DNA of 64,000 nucleotides from DASQPA01 sp963757335 (GCA_963757335.1 CAVWRJ010000008.1:930001-994000); one strand, 5' to 3'. Shown: positions 49,789-59,168, counted from the first letter of the stretch. Made by a program: numbers and translations. Notes: generated by a model from the letters alone, not told the origin.

Positions 49789-52677
49789 ATGCAGAAGCGA
49801 CCCGCCATCGAAGTCGAGCACGCCTACACCCACAACCTCAAGGGGATCGACTGCCGGGTGCCGCACGGGGCGGTGACCGTCGTCACCGGGCCCTCCGGGG
49901 CCGGCAAGTCGTCGCTCGCCTTCGACACCATCTTCGCCGAGGGGCAGCGGCGTTTCGTCGAGTCGATGTCGACCTACGCCCGGCAGTTCCTCGACCAGAT
50001 GGAGCGGCCGCCGGTCGACGACATCCGGAACGTCCTCCCCGCGGTGGCGCTCGAAGCCAAGAACGCGGTCAAGAACGCCCGCTCGACGGTCGGCACCATC
50101 ACCGAGACCCACGACGTCCTCCGGCTCCTCTTCACCCACCTGGGCGACGTCGTCTGCCCGCGCGGCCACGGGCCGGCCCTCTCGGTCAGCCCGGAGGAGG
50201 CGGCACTGGACCTCCTCGCCGGGGCGGTGGGCGACCCGTTTCTCCTCGTCGCCCGGCTGCCGCGGCCGAAGCGCTCCGCCGACCTCGCCCTGGGCGAGCT
50301 CGTCCGCCAGGGCTTCCTCCGCCGGTTGGGCGGCGAGCGGGGGGAGGAGGTGGTGCGCATGGAGCCCGGCGAGAAGTGGCCGGCCAAGCTCGACCCTCTA
50401 CCGCTCGTCCTCGGCCGGTTCCGGAGCGGAGGCAACCAGGAGGACGCGGCGGCGCGGGTCGTCGCCACGGTCGAGGAGGCCTACCGGCTGACCGGCGGCC
50501 GGGTCGAGGCGCGCGGGGAGGCCGGGGGCGAGAGCGTCGTTCGCCCCGTCGTTCGCCTCTACAGCCGCGAGCTCTCCTGCCCGGTCTGCGGCTTCGTCGT
50601 CCGCCGGCCCACCCCGCCGCTCTTCTCGTTCAACTCGCCGCTCGGCGCCTGCCCCACCTGCCAGGGCTTCGGCCGGGTGATCGGCATCGACCGGCTGCGG
50701 GTGGTTCCCGATCCCCGGCGGACTCTGGCCGAGCGCCCCATCGCGCCCTGGAACACCCCGGCCTACGAGGAGCTCTACGACGAGCTTTTGGCCGCCTGTA
50801 AAAAGCGCCGGCTGCCGCTCGACGTGCCCTGGCAGGAGCTCTCCCCAGAAGACCGGGAGTGGATCTGGAGCGGCACGGGCAAGTTCGTCAACCTGAACGG
50901 CTTTTTCGCCTGGCTGGAGCAGCGGACCTACAAGGTGCACGTGCGGGTGCTCCTCGCCCGCTACCGCTCCTACACCCCCTGCCCGGACTGCGGCGGCACC
51001 CGGCTGCGGCCGGAGGCCCTGGCCGTCCGGCTCTTCGGCCGCACTCTCCCCGAGCTCACCGCCCTCTCGGTCGAGCAGTTCCGGGCCTGGCTCGCCGAAC
51101 GCCCCTGGAGCGCCCGCCAGCGCGACGTGGCCGGGCATCTGATCGAGGAGCTCGCCGAGCGGATCGAGGTCCTCCACCGGGTGGGGCTCGACTATCTGGC
51201 TCTGGACCGCCAGTCGCGCACCCTCTCGGGCGGCGAGACCCAGCGCATCCACCTGGCCGCGGCTCTGGGCTCGGGGCTGACCAGCACTCTCTATGTCCTG
51301 GACGAGCCGACGATCGGCCTCCATCCGCAGGACAGCGAGCGCCTCCTCTCGCTCCTCCGGGACTTAGCGGCGAGAGGCAACACCGTCCTCGTCGTCGAGC
51401 ACGACCGGACGATCATCCGCGGCGCCGACCACATTATCGACCTCGGGCCGGCGGCGGGGGAACACGGCGGCGCGGTGGTGGCGGAGGGGACGATCGAGGA
51501 GATCCTGGAGAACGACGAATCGCTGACCGGCCGGTATCTCAAGGAGCGGCCGCCGACCTCGGCGCGGAGCCACGTCGCCCGCTTTAGGCGCGAACGGGGG
51601 CGGGAGTCGCTCGACGAGGAGCTTCTGCACCTCCCCCGGGTCGAGGTGCGCGGCGCCCGGGCCCACAATCTGAAGGGCCTGAGCGTCGATTTCCCCTTGG
51701 GCGCCATGGTGGCCGTGACCGGGGTGTCGGGTTCCGGCAAGTCGACCCTGGTCGAGAACGTCGTCTACGGCACCTACCAGCGCGCCCGGGGGGTGGTCGA
51801 CGTCGAGCCGGGGGAGGTCGAGTCGCTCGTCGGCCTCGCCGAGCTGGCCGACGTGACCTTGATCGACCAGCGGCCGCTCGGCCGTTCCAGCCGCTCGAAC
51901 CCGATCACCTACATCAAGGCTTACGACGAGATTCGCAAGCTCTACGCCGCGAGCCCCGACGCCCGCGCCCACGGCGTCACTCCGGCCCACTTCTCGTTCA
52001 ACGTCGAGCGCGGGCGCTGCCCGGCCTGCCAGGGGACCGGGGTCACCGAGGTCGATATGCAGTTCATGGCGCCGGTCACCGTCCCCTGCGAAGAGTGCCA
52101 GGGACGCCGTTTCCGGCCGGAGGTGCTCGCCGTCCGCTTCCGCGGCCGGAACATCGCCGAAACCCTGGAGCTGACCGTCGATGCCGCCCTCGAAGCCTTC
52201 GCCGACCAGCGGCGGCTCTGCCGGCGCCTGCGCACCCTGGCCGAGGTGGGCCTCGGCTACCTGCGGCTGGGCCAGCCGACGTCGACCCTCTCGGGCGGCG
52301 AGGCCCAGCGGCTGAAGCTGGCGAGCTTCCTCGACCGCCCGGCGACCCTCGGCCGCCAGCTCTTCCTCTTCGACGAGCCGACGACCGGCCTCCACCTTTC
52401 CGACATCGACCTCCTCTACCACACCCTCCGCCGGCTCGTACAGCGCGGCGACGGGGTGGTGATCGTCGAGCACAGCCCGGACCTGATCGCCCGCGCCGAC
52501 TGGATCGTCGACCTCGGTCCCGGCGGCGGCGCCCACGGCGGCGAGCTCCTCTACTCGGGGCCGCTCGAGCCCTTCCTGGACCACATCGAAAGCCCCACCG
52601 CCGACGAGCTGCGCCGGCATCTCAAGTGGCCGGTTCCCCTGGCGGCAGCATCGGCGGCATCGGCGGTGGCGCCTTGA
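49789..52677 (+). CDS. uvrA: Excinuclease ABC subunit UvrA
   Basis: A 962-residue DNA-damage sensor with two ABC modules. Walker A motifs are GPSGAGKSSLAFD near residue 30 and GVSGSGKSTLVEN near 645; signatures are LSGGETQR and LSGGEAQR; Walker B regions are LYVLDEPTIGLHPQD and LFLFDEPTTGLHLSD. Two zinc modules (CPVCGFVV/CPTCQGFG and CPACQGTG/CEECQGRR) are present. The tail AAASAASAVAP comes from 9-base repeats. Start 49789 chosen; 49750 would add 13 residues. The dispersed element begins 10 bases past the stop. Confidence 0.93.
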   Translation: MQKRPAIEVEHAYTHNLKGIDCRVPHGAVTVVTGPSGAGKSSLAFDTIFAEGQRRFVESMSTYARQFLDQMERPPVDDIRNVLPAVALEAKNAVKNARSTVGTITETHDVLRLLFTHLGDVVCPRGHGPALSVSPEEAALDLLAGAVGDPFLLVARLPRPKRSADLALGELVRQGFLRRLGGERGEEVVRMEPGEKWPAKLDPLPLVLGRFRSGGNQEDAAARVVATVEEAYRLTGGRVEARGEAGGESVVRPVVRLYSRELSCPVCGFVVRRPTPPLFSFNSPLGACPTCQGFGRVIGIDRLRVVPDPRRTLAERPIAPWNTPAYEELYDELLAACKKRRLPLDVPWQELSPEDREWIWSGTGKFVNLNGFFAWLEQRTYKVHVRVLLARYRSYTPCPDCGGTRLRPEALAVRLFGRTLPELTALSVEQFRAWLAERPWSARQRDVAGHLIEELAERIEVLHRVGLDYLALDRQSRTLSGGETQRIHLAAALGSGLTSTLYVLDEPTIGLHPQDSERLLSLLRDLAARGNTVLVVEHDRTIIRGADHIIDLGPAAGEHGGAVVAEGTIEEILENDESLTGRYLKERPPTSARSHVARFRRERGRESLDEELLHLPRVEVRGARAHNLKGLSVDFPLGAMVAVTGVSGSGKSTLVENVVYGTYQRARGVVDVEPGEVESLVGLAELADVTLIDQRPLGRSSRSNPITYIKAYDEIRKLYAASPDARAHGVTPAHFSFNVERGRCPACQGTGVTEVDMQFMAPVTVPCEECQGRRFRPEVLAVRFRGRNIAETLELTVDAALEAFADQRRLCRRLRTLAEVGLGYLRLGQPTSTLSGGEAQRLKLASFLDRPATLGRQLFLFDEPTTGLHLSDIDLLYHTLRRLVQRGDGVVIVEHSPDLIARADWIVDLGPGGGAHGGELLYSGPLEPFLDHIESPTADELRRHLKWPVPLAAASAASAVAP

Positions 52678-52686
52678 GGAACCGGA

Positions 52687-52776
52687 GTTGTGGCTCCGTT
52701 CAGCTCCGAGGACGGGGCGACTGGCTGCGCGGAGCGCCCGAAGGAGCCCGCCCGCAGGATCGAACGGAGCCACGAC
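52687..52776. repeat. Dispersed palindromic element, copy 2
   Basis: Arms GTTGTGGCTCCGTTC (52687-52701) and GAACGGAGCCACGAC (52762-52776) pair over 15 positions with one G-U. The conserved centre (GAGGACGGGGCGACTGG, GCGGAGCGCCCGAAGG) matches copy 1. It lies just after the uvrA stop and before the FHA gene. Confidence 0.82.
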
Positions 52777-52864
52777 CCTCAAGCGGTTACCCCCTCTGCT
52801 ATGATTGGAGTCTCGATTCAATGACGTTCAAACCCCGGACGCTCCGGGCGGTCCGGTCGTGGAG

Positions 52865-53812
52865 ATGATGACGAGCGGGAGCGATGAGGGTTGGTTCCTC
52901 GAATACGAGGAGCGGAGGATCGACCTCCGGGAGGGCGAGGTCACCCTCGGGCGGAGCCGCGGCTGCGGCGTCGTCCTCCGCGACCCGAGCGTCAGCCGCG
53001 GTCACGCTCTCCTCTCGGTGCGCCAGGGGCGGGTGACCCTCCAGGATCTGCGTTCCAGCAACGGCACCTACGTCAACGGCAAGCGGCTCGAGAAGGAGAC
53101 GGTGGTCGAGGACGGCGACCGCCTGGTGATCGGCGAGACCGAGCTTTTCCTCCGCCGGGTTCGCGCCGGGGAGAGCGGGCCGGACGGCCCCGGCGGACGA
53201 CGGATCGAGACCGGCGAGGTCAGCCTCTTCTGCCCGGCCTGCGGCCTGCCGATCCACGGCGCTGCCGGCGGCCGCTGCCCCGGCTGCGGCGCCGAGCTCG
53301 CAGGCGGCCGGCTGCCGCGGATCTCCGAGGCCTCCGGCCTGGGCGAGGTCCTGCCGGTGGGGGAGGCGCTGAGCACCGCTTCCGACTCCTGGGACCGCAC
53401 CGGCTTTAGGCAACGGGCGGCGCGGGCGGCCGCCGGCTCGCGCGGGATCTCCGCCCCGGTGGGGCTGCCCAAGCTCCCGCCGGAGCCCGTTTTCCCTCCC
53501 GAGCCGGCGATGCCCGCGGCGCCTACAGCACCGGCGATATCGGCGATATCGGCGACACCGGCGACGCCGGCGACACCGGCGACATCGGCGACGTCGATCG
53601 CCGATGCCGCCCCGGCGACGGGGACCGCGGAGCTTGCCGATCCGGCGTCGACCGCGGAGACCCGCCCGCGCGACGCGAGCGGCGGCATCCGGTTCTCACC
53701 GCCGACCGCTCCGGCCGCCCCCAGGGATCCCGGCTCCCCGCCGGGAACCGAGGCCTCGGCCGGCCTGTGGTCCCGGCTCTCCGGCTATTTCAAGGGCCGG
53801 AAATCGTCCTAG
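52865..53812 (+). CDS. FHA domain protein with zinc-ribbon-like motif
   Basis: A 315-residue protein. The N-terminal FHA domain (residues 10-95) has REGEVTLGRSRGCGVVLRDPSVSRGHALLSV and LRSSNGTYVNGKRL, the phosphothreonine-binding GR-S-H-NGT signature. A zinc-ribbon-like FCPACGLPI/RCPGCGAEL follows near residues 120-145. The rest is disordered, with an ATPATPATSATS tract made of 9-base repeats. Such proteins read Ser/Thr kinase signals in the cytosol. The start is uncertain; 52868 is equally possible. Confidence 0.8.
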   Translation: MMTSGSDEGWFLEYEERRIDLREGEVTLGRSRGCGVVLRDPSVSRGHALLSVRQGRVTLQDLRSSNGTYVNGKRLEKETVVEDGDRLVIGETELFLRRVRAGESGPDGPGGRRIETGEVSLFCPACGLPIHGAAGGRCPGCGAELAGGRLPRISEASGLGEVLPVGEALSTASDSWDRTGFRQRAARAAAGSRGISAPVGLPKLPPEPVFPPEPAMPAAPTAPAISAISATPATPATPATSATSIADAAPATGTAELADPASTAETRPRDASGGIRFSPPTAPAAPRDPGSPPGTEASAGLWSRLSGYFKGRKSS

Positions 53813-53895
53813 GGAAGAGGCCGGGGCCGGCGCCTGTTGAAGCTCTCGATGCCCTCCGGCTTGCAGCCTCGCAGGCTCGTCGCTAGGATGATGCA

Positions 53896-54957
53896 GTGAC
53901 GATCTCTCGCACCGAACCGATCACCTGGTCCGCCCCCGGTCCCTCCTGGCTGCGGGGGCTCGGGCTCCTGGGCGCCGCCTTCCTCGGCCTGGTGCTGCTC
54001 GTCGCCGCCTGGGCCAAGGCGCTCGATCCGCTCGCCTTCGCCCAGCAGATCCACGGCGAGAAGCTCGACTTCCTCCTGCCGGCCCCCACCCTCGCCCTCC
54101 TCGCCCTCGGGCTCGAAGTGGGGCTGGGAGCGGCGCTCCTCCTGGGCGTCCGCCGTCTCTGGGTGCTGGTGCCGGCGACCCTCCTCGTCGCCTTTTTTCT
54201 TTTCTTGACCGGGCGCACCTACTGGCTCGCCACCCACGGCGTGGCGCCCGACGCGGCCGGCTGCGGCTGCTTCGGGAACCTCGTGCAGCGCTCCCCGGCA
54301 GAGGCCTTCTGGCAGGACCTCCTGCTCCTCGTCCCCGGCCTCGCCCTCGCCTTCCTGGGACGGCGGGACCGGACCGGCCGGGTCGGGCGTCCTCCGGTGG
54401 CGCGCACCGCCCTCGCCGCCGTCCTCGCCCTGGCGGCCGTCGTCTTCGCCTGGAAGGCGCCGGACCTGCCGCTCGACGACCTGGCGACCCGCTTGAAGCC
54501 GGGGGCCGAGATCAAACAGATGTGCGCCGGGGCGGGCACCGACCGGGTCTGCCTCGACACCGTCGCCACCGACCTGGGCTCCGGGGCGCACCTGGTGGTG
54601 CTGGCCGACCTCGCCGATCCGGGTTTCCAGAAGGCCGTCGGGGCTTTGAACGCCTATGCCGGGAGCGGCCGGGAGCCCGCCGTCCAGGTGCTCGCCGACG
54701 TCACGTCGGAGCAGAAGCAGGCCTTCTTCTGGCGCTGGGCGCCCTCGTTCCCCATCGTCGAGACCCCCGGCGCCCTGCTCCGCCCGCTCTACCGCCGCCT
54801 GCCGCGCTCCTTCGTAGTCGAGAACGGCCGGGTCACCCGTACCTATCCGGGGCTGCCGCCCCTCTCAGCCCCCTCGAAGCTGGCCACCGCCAGCGCTAAG
54901 CCGGCCCCCGGCCGGCCCGAACGACTCCCAGCCCACGACGAGGTTCGACGACCATGA
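53896..54957 (+). CDS. MauE/DoxX-type redox membrane protein with thioredoxin-like tail
   Basis: A 353-residue protein starting with GTG. Four hydrophobic helices (LGLLGAAFLGLVLLVAAWAKAL, LALLALGLEVGLGAALLLGV, LWVLVPATLLVAFFLFL, LLLLVPGLALAFLG) match MauE_DoxD/DoxX, with the redox-associated pair CGCFG. A fifth helix leads to a soluble thioredoxin-like region (VLADLADPGFQKAVGAL, FVVENGRVTRTYPG). Such proteins shuttle electrons for periplasmic disulfide chemistry. Its stop overlaps the next gene's ATG, encoding a thioredoxin. Confidence 0.78.
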   Translation: MTISRTEPITWSAPGPSWLRGLGLLGAAFLGLVLLVAAWAKALDPLAFAQQIHGEKLDFLLPAPTLALLALGLEVGLGAALLLGVRRLWVLVPATLLVAFFLFLTGRTYWLATHGVAPDAAGCGCFGNLVQRSPAEAFWQDLLLLVPGLALAFLGRRDRTGRVGRPPVARTALAAVLALAAVVFAWKAPDLPLDDLATRLKPGAEIKQMCAGAGTDRVCLDTVATDLGSGAHLVVLADLADPGFQKAVGALNAYAGSGREPAVQVLADVTSEQKQAFFWRWAPSFPIVETPGALLRPLYRRLPRSFVVENGRVTRTYPGLPPLSAPSKLATASAKPAPGRPERLPAHDEVRRP

Positions 54958-55799
54958 CGTACACCCCGATCCGACGCCTGCCCTGGACCGCCGCCGTGGC
55001 CCTCCTCCTGGGAGCGCTGCCGGCGCTCGCCCAGGCGGTCCCCACCGATGCGGTGCAGAAAGACTTCCGCCCCAACGGCGACTACCTGCTCGTCGTCGAC
55101 GGGAAGGACGTGCCGAACGCCGAGATCTACTTCTCCGAGCGCGTCCCCGCCTTCCTCGTCCTCACCTCCCGGCTGAGCTCCCCGGTCCTGCTCTCCGTCC
55201 GCACCCAGACGGCGGAGACCGTCCAGTTGATGAAGGTCGCCAAGCAGACCGACGGGACGGTCGACCTCATGGCCGACGCCGCTCTCGCCCCCCAGGGGGC
55301 GATCACGGTGAACGGCGAGGGCACGGTGAGCTTCACCGCCGACAAGCACGCGGTGCAGCTCAAGTCCCGACCGCCGCTCCTCGGCCTGCACCCGGCGGGC
55401 GACCTCAAGGCCTACAGCCCGCCGGTCTACGTCACCGCCGCCAGGGGTTACCACCCGGACAACCAGATGATCGCGGCCCTCAGGCGCTCCTCGGCGCCGG
55501 TGACCGTGCGGGTCTTCTTCGGCTCCTGGTGCCCGCACTGCCAGCATTTCGTGCCGCTCATCCTGCGGGTCGAGGACGAGCTCAAGGGCTCGAAGGTCAA
55601 GTTCGAGTACTTCGGGCTGCCGAAGACCGGCATGGCGAACGTCCCCGAGGCCAAGAAGTACGGCATCAACGGGGTGCCGACCGGCATCGTCTTCGTCAAC
55701 GGCAAGGAGAGCGGCCGGCTGACCGGCAACTCCTGGTCCTCGCCGGAGACCTCGCTCGCCACCATTCTCTCCGGCGCCGGCGTCACCGCGACCCGGTAG
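54954..55799 (+). CDS. Exported thioredoxin-family protein (CPHC)
   Basis: A 281-residue protein with a signal peptide (LPWTAAVALLLGALPALAQA). The first 170 residues are a beta-rich domain (LLVVDGKDVPNAEIYFSERVPAFLVL). The C-terminal thioredoxin fold has TVRVFFGSWCPHCQHF with a CPHC active site, as in DsbA, and the cis-Pro in NGVPTGIVFVNG. It is coupled (ATGA) to the MauE-like membrane protein, which probably supplies or accepts its electrons. Confidence 0.82.
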   Translation: MTYTPIRRLPWTAAVALLLGALPALAQAVPTDAVQKDFRPNGDYLLVVDGKDVPNAEIYFSERVPAFLVLTSRLSSPVLLSVRTQTAETVQLMKVAKQTDGTVDLMADAALAPQGAITVNGEGTVSFTADKHAVQLKSRPPLLGLHPAGDLKAYSPPVYVTAARGYHPDNQMIAALRRSSAPVTVRVFFGSWCPHCQHFVPLILRVEDELKGSKVKFEYFGLPKTGMANVPEAKKYGINGVPTGIVFVNGKESGRLTGNSWSSPETSLATILSGAGVTATR

Positions 55800-55812
55800 T
55801 TCCGGTGGACGA

Positions 55813-55903
55813 GGTCCTGGCTCCGTTGGGTTCCGAGGACGGGCGACTGGCTGCGAGAAGCGCCCGAAGGAGCCGGCCCGCAGGATCAAACGGAGCCAGG
55901 GCC
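55813..55903. repeat. Dispersed palindromic element, copy 3
   Basis: Arms GGTCCTGGCTCCGTT (55813-55827) and AACGGAGCCAGGGCC (55889-55903) pair over 15 positions with one G-U. The conserved centre matches copies 1 and 2. The LuxC-like gene ends inside the right arm, where the complement GTTTGA supplies its stop codon (55886-55888). The thioredoxin gene stops 14 bases before the left arm. Confidence 0.83.
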
Positions 55904-57184
55904 GAGATGCGTCTCAGCGGCGAGCGCGGCGAGCGGATCGATCCCGCCATTGTGCCAGGAGGCGTCGGGGCTCTGAAGCTCCCCCGGGGCAGCGGTCCGC
56001 GAAACCCCGAGGCCGGTCAGGGCGCCGGCGAGCCGCCAGGCGTCCGCACCGGCGAGCGCCGCTCCCTGGAGACGGCCCTGCCAGGGGGCGAGGAGGCCGG
56101 GGAGCCGGGTGAGGTCGGCGAGAGGGTGGACGTGGACCGTGCGGAGGCCCGGCGTGGGGTGGAAGGCGGGCTCGGGGTCGACGATCACCGTCCCCGTTCC
56201 GAGCGGCGGGCTGAAGAGCCGCAGCCTCCGCATCTCGGCGGTCAGGCGGAGCTGCTGGACGGCCGCCGCCGCCCCGGGCTCGGCGGGGCCGGGCGGCCAA
56301 CGCCGGGCGAGCTCCGCCAGGGCCGCGGCGAGCCCGGCCGCCAGCTCCTCCGCATCCCCTGCCGTGTAGACCGCGGCGATCGACAGGCACCCCCGCTGAT
56401 CGAAGAGCGCCACGTCCCGCCCCAGACCCCGGGCGGCCGCCAGAGGATCGACCTCCTTCCCGACGACCGCCAGGCTGGTCTTCGGCCCGTAGCGCACGAG
56501 CTTCCCGGGCGCCCGCCGTTCGAGATCGGCGAGCGCCTCCTCTCCGCCGTAGCCGAGGACCGTCCCTACCTCGGCGAGGACCGCTGCTTCCAGGGCCGCG
56601 TCGCCGCCCGGCCAGGCGGCGGCGGCCACGGCGGCGGCGAGCCGCGGCTCCCGCCGGACGAGGGCGGCGAGAAAGGCGGGGGCGAAGAGCGGCTCGGCCG
56701 AGGGGGACTTGAGGAGGACCGGCCGGCCGAGCGCCAGGGCAGGGAGGAGGGGCTGGACGGCGAGCGCCGGGAGATTGGCGGCGAGAACGGCGAGCACCGG
56801 ACCCGCCGCTCTAGGAGAGAGCCCGCGGGCCCGGGCGAAGAGCGCCGCCGCAGGGCCCTCTCGAACTCCCCCTAGAACGGCGGCCATCCCGGCGGCCAGG
56901 CCCTCGGGGGAGAGCCGGCATAGCCGGGCGAGGGCGGGGTCGAGGGCCCGCCGCTCGGGAGAGCCGGGAGCGAGGAAAACCTCGACCGTCTCCGCCCAGG
57001 CGGCGAGGAGGTCCGCCGCGCCGATCGCGGCGAGCGCCTCCCCTCCCCGGGCAGCGAGCGCGGCGACCATCCCGCCGAGGGTCGCGGGCGTAAAGTGGGC
57101 CGCCCGGTAGACGACGCCCGCCCGCTCGGCCGGCGCGCTCTCGGGAGTTGGGACGTCGGGAGGGAGGAAGGAGTCGCCGAGCAT
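55886..57184 (-). CDS. Acyl-CoA reductase, LuxC family
   Basis: A 432-residue protein of the LuxC type, which reduces acyl groups, delivered as enzyme-bound thioesters, to aldehydes with NADPH. Features are VLAVLAANLPALAVQPLLPALALGRPVLLKSPSAEPLFAPAFL (Rossmann-like), ALFDQRGCLSIAAVYT with the likely catalytic Cys in QRGC, and LRTVHVHPLADL. Ala-rich composition is typical here. The matching LuxE-like gene lies at 57623-58718 on the same strand with a VOC gene between. No luciferase genes are present. Confidence 0.78.
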   Translation of the reverse strand: MLGDSFLPPDVPTPESAPAERAGVVYRAAHFTPATLGGMVAALAARGGEALAAIGAADLLAAWAETVEVFLAPGSPERRALDPALARLCRLSPEGLAAGMAAVLGGVREGPAAALFARARGLSPRAAGPVLAVLAANLPALAVQPLLPALALGRPVLLKSPSAEPLFAPAFLAALVRREPRLAAAVAAAAWPGGDAALEAAVLAEVGTVLGYGGEEALADLERRAPGKLVRYGPKTSLAVVGKEVDPLAAARGLGRDVALFDQRGCLSIAAVYTAGDAEELAAGLAAALAELARRWPPGPAEPGAAAAVQQLRLTAEMRRLRLFSPPLGTGTVIVDPEPAFHPTPGLRTVHVHPLADLTRLPGLLAPWQGRLQGAALAGADAWRLAGALTGLGVSRTAAPGELQSPDASWHNGGIDPLAALAAETHLGPGSV

Positions 57185-57219
57185 GGAGGGATTATGACGG
57201 TCGCGGTACAGTCCTCGCG

Positions 57220-57651
57220 ATGCGCGCCACGGTCAGCCATTTCGAGATCCCCGCCCGCGACCCCGAGCGGGCGGCGCGCTTCTACCGGGAGGTCTTCGGC
57301 TGGACGGTCGAGCCCCTCGCCTGGGAGGGGCCGGCTTACTTCCGGGTACGGGCGGCCGGCCCCCCCGCCAGCCCCACAGACGGCCCGCGACGGGAGGGGA
57401 TCGACGGCGGACTCACCTCGCGCGGCGATGCGGGGGACCAGCCCCTCCTCATGATCCACATCGCGGAGGCGACCCTGGAGGAGTGCCTGGAACGGATCGC
57501 TGGCGCCGGCGGGACGGTCGACCTCCCGGCCACCCCGGTGGGCCCGGCGGGCCCGGCGGGAATGCTGGGGCGCTTCGCCCGCTTCCTCGACCCCGAGGGT
57601 AACCGGCTCGGCCTCTGGGAGGCTAACTCCGGGAGAGCTCCTCGACCGTGA
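57220..57651 (+). CDS. VOC family protein
   Basis: A 143-residue VOC module: VSHFEIPARDPERAARFYREVFGWTVEPLAWEGPAYFRV, then LLMIHIAEATLEECLERIAGAGGTV and GRFARFLDPEGNRLGLWE. The pattern fits the 'VOC domain enzyme' group with metal ligands His/Glu. A low-complexity VGPAGPAG lies in the loop before the last strand. It sits between luxC- and luxE-like genes on the opposite strand and overlaps the LuxE stop by 29 bases. Substrate unknown. Confidence 0.75.
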   Translation: MRATVSHFEIPARDPERAARFYREVFGWTVEPLAWEGPAYFRVRAAGPPASPTDGPRREGIDGGLTSRGDAGDQPLLMIHIAEATLEECLERIAGAGGTVDLPATPVGPAGPAGMLGRFARFLDPEGNRLGLWEANSGRAPRP

Positions 57652-58718
57652 GCGAGCAGCCGCGAAGCTCCGCTCCCGCGGCCCGCCCGAGGAGCCGGAA
57701 GCCCTCCCCCTCGGCCACCCCGAGGTCCTCGGTCAGCAGGTGGACGGCGGAGCCGACGTTGGCGAGGTCGAAGACGGCGAGGAGGCCGGGCGTCCCGGCC
57801 GGGGCCTCGGCGAGGGTCTCGGGGTCCAGAACCCGCACCCGTACCCAGTGGGGGGCGACGAAGAGGTCGGGGTCGCCCCCGGCGAGGGTCCGGGTGTAGC
57901 ACTGGCTGGAGAGCTCGGTCATCCCGTACTCCCTGACCACCGCCGCTGCCGGCACCGCCAGGCGCGCGGCGAGCCGGTCGAGGAGCGCCTGGCGCGAAAT
58001 CTCCCCCGTCCGCCCCTTGAACCCCCCGGTCTCGAAGACCACCGTCCCCGCCGGGAGCCGGAAGCGCAGATCCTGGCGGTCGAGAAAGTCGAGCCACTGC
58101 GCGAGGGCCAGGGCGGTGGTGAAGACGAGCCCCGGCCGCCGCTCGCGCTGCCGGGCCGCCGCCCAGGAGCGCGCCTTGGCGACCTCGACGCCGCGGGAGA
58201 AGGCGGTGACGCTCTCCGGCCCCCCCCAGCGGGCCAGGACGTGCTCGGCCATGAAGGAGAGGCTCGAATCGGGGACCAGCTCGCGGCCGGGGACGAGGGA
58301 GAGGATGGGGAGCGGATCCCCGGAGCTGGAAGCTAGGCAGAACTGGGGGAAGGAGGCGTCGATCGCCTGCCGGTAGAGGTCCGGGTAGGGCTGGTGATGG
58401 ACGCTTCGCCCGGCCTGGCTCCCGATATCCTCCCTGCTCCCGCTCCCCAAACTGGACGTACCGCTGCTGCGGAAGACCTCGACCGCGGGAGCCGCGGCGA
58501 GGGTGAGGGACCGGAACGCGGCGGCTGGCACCGGTGGGACCTGACGCCAGGATTGGACGGTTTCGGGGGTTGCGCCGCGCCCCTCGCAGAGCCGGCGGTA
58601 GGGGGCGATATGCTCGAACTGAAAGGCGAAGGCCTGGAGAGCCAGCTCCGCGAAGTCCGCCGTCTTCCGCGGGAGCCCCAGGGACGGACAGGTAGCGGGA
58701 GATGCGCTCGACGATCAT
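57623..58718 (-). pseudogene. LuxE-like acyl-protein synthetase, frameshifted near start
   Basis: From about 58660 one frame gives DFAELALQAFAFQFEHIAPYRRLCEG, VPAAAFRSLTLAAAPAVEVFRSSGTSS (AMP-binding Ser/Thr loop), TVVFETGGFKGRTGE and REYGMTELSSQCYTRTL, the LuxE signature series for activating a fatty acid as acyl-AMP and passing it to LuxC. The ATG at 58718 (MIVERISRYLSVP) is in another frame, so one indel near 58665 separates them. Restored length is about 365 residues, the LuxE norm. Confidence 0.75.
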
Positions 58719-58799
58719 GGCGCGATTCTGTCACGGCTGCCGGCTTCGGTTATGGTAAAGTCGCTATCCAAATAGCACCTCCCTGGAGCCCGCGGACTC

Positions 58800-59168
58800 A
58801 TGGCCGAAAGCTTTCCCTACCCGAAGAAGATCGAGATCGACAAGCCGCCGCGCCCCAAGCCGCCGCGCCAGCTGGCGGTCATCGACCAGACCGGCTGCAC
58901 CGGCTGCGAGGCCTGCATCACCTTCTGCCCGGTCGACTGCATCGAGATCGTGCCCGGACCGGAGCACCCGGAGTTCATGAAGCTGGTCGAGGTCGATCTC
59001 GAACGCTGCATCGGCTGCCAGCTCTGCGCCCGCTACTGCCCGTGGGAGACGATCGACATGTGGGGGTACGAGGAGGGGGTCACCCTGGCCCCCGAGAAGA
59101 CCGTGCGCTCCCTGATCTACGCCTACGACCCCGAGCAGATGCACGAGGCGGCCGAGAGCCGGACCTGA
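58800..59168 (+). CDS. 2[4Fe-4S] ferredoxin
   Basis: A 122-residue protein with two classic cluster motifs: TGCTGCEACITFCPVDCIEI and ERCIGCQLCARYCPWETI, each CxxCxxCxxxC. The N-terminal KIEIDKPPRPKPPRQLAVIDQTG and C-terminal LAPEKTVRSLIYAYDPEQ extensions resemble ferredoxins found near NuoI-like or geranylgeranyl-reductase genes. It is divergent from the LuxE-like gene and could donate electrons to a reductase. The partner is not visible. Confidence 0.88.
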   Translation: MAESFPYPKKIEIDKPPRPKPPRQLAVIDQTGCTGCEACITFCPVDCIEIVPGPEHPEFMKLVEVDLERCIGCQLCARYCPWETIDMWGYEEGVTLAPEKTVRSLIYAYDPEQMHEAAESRT

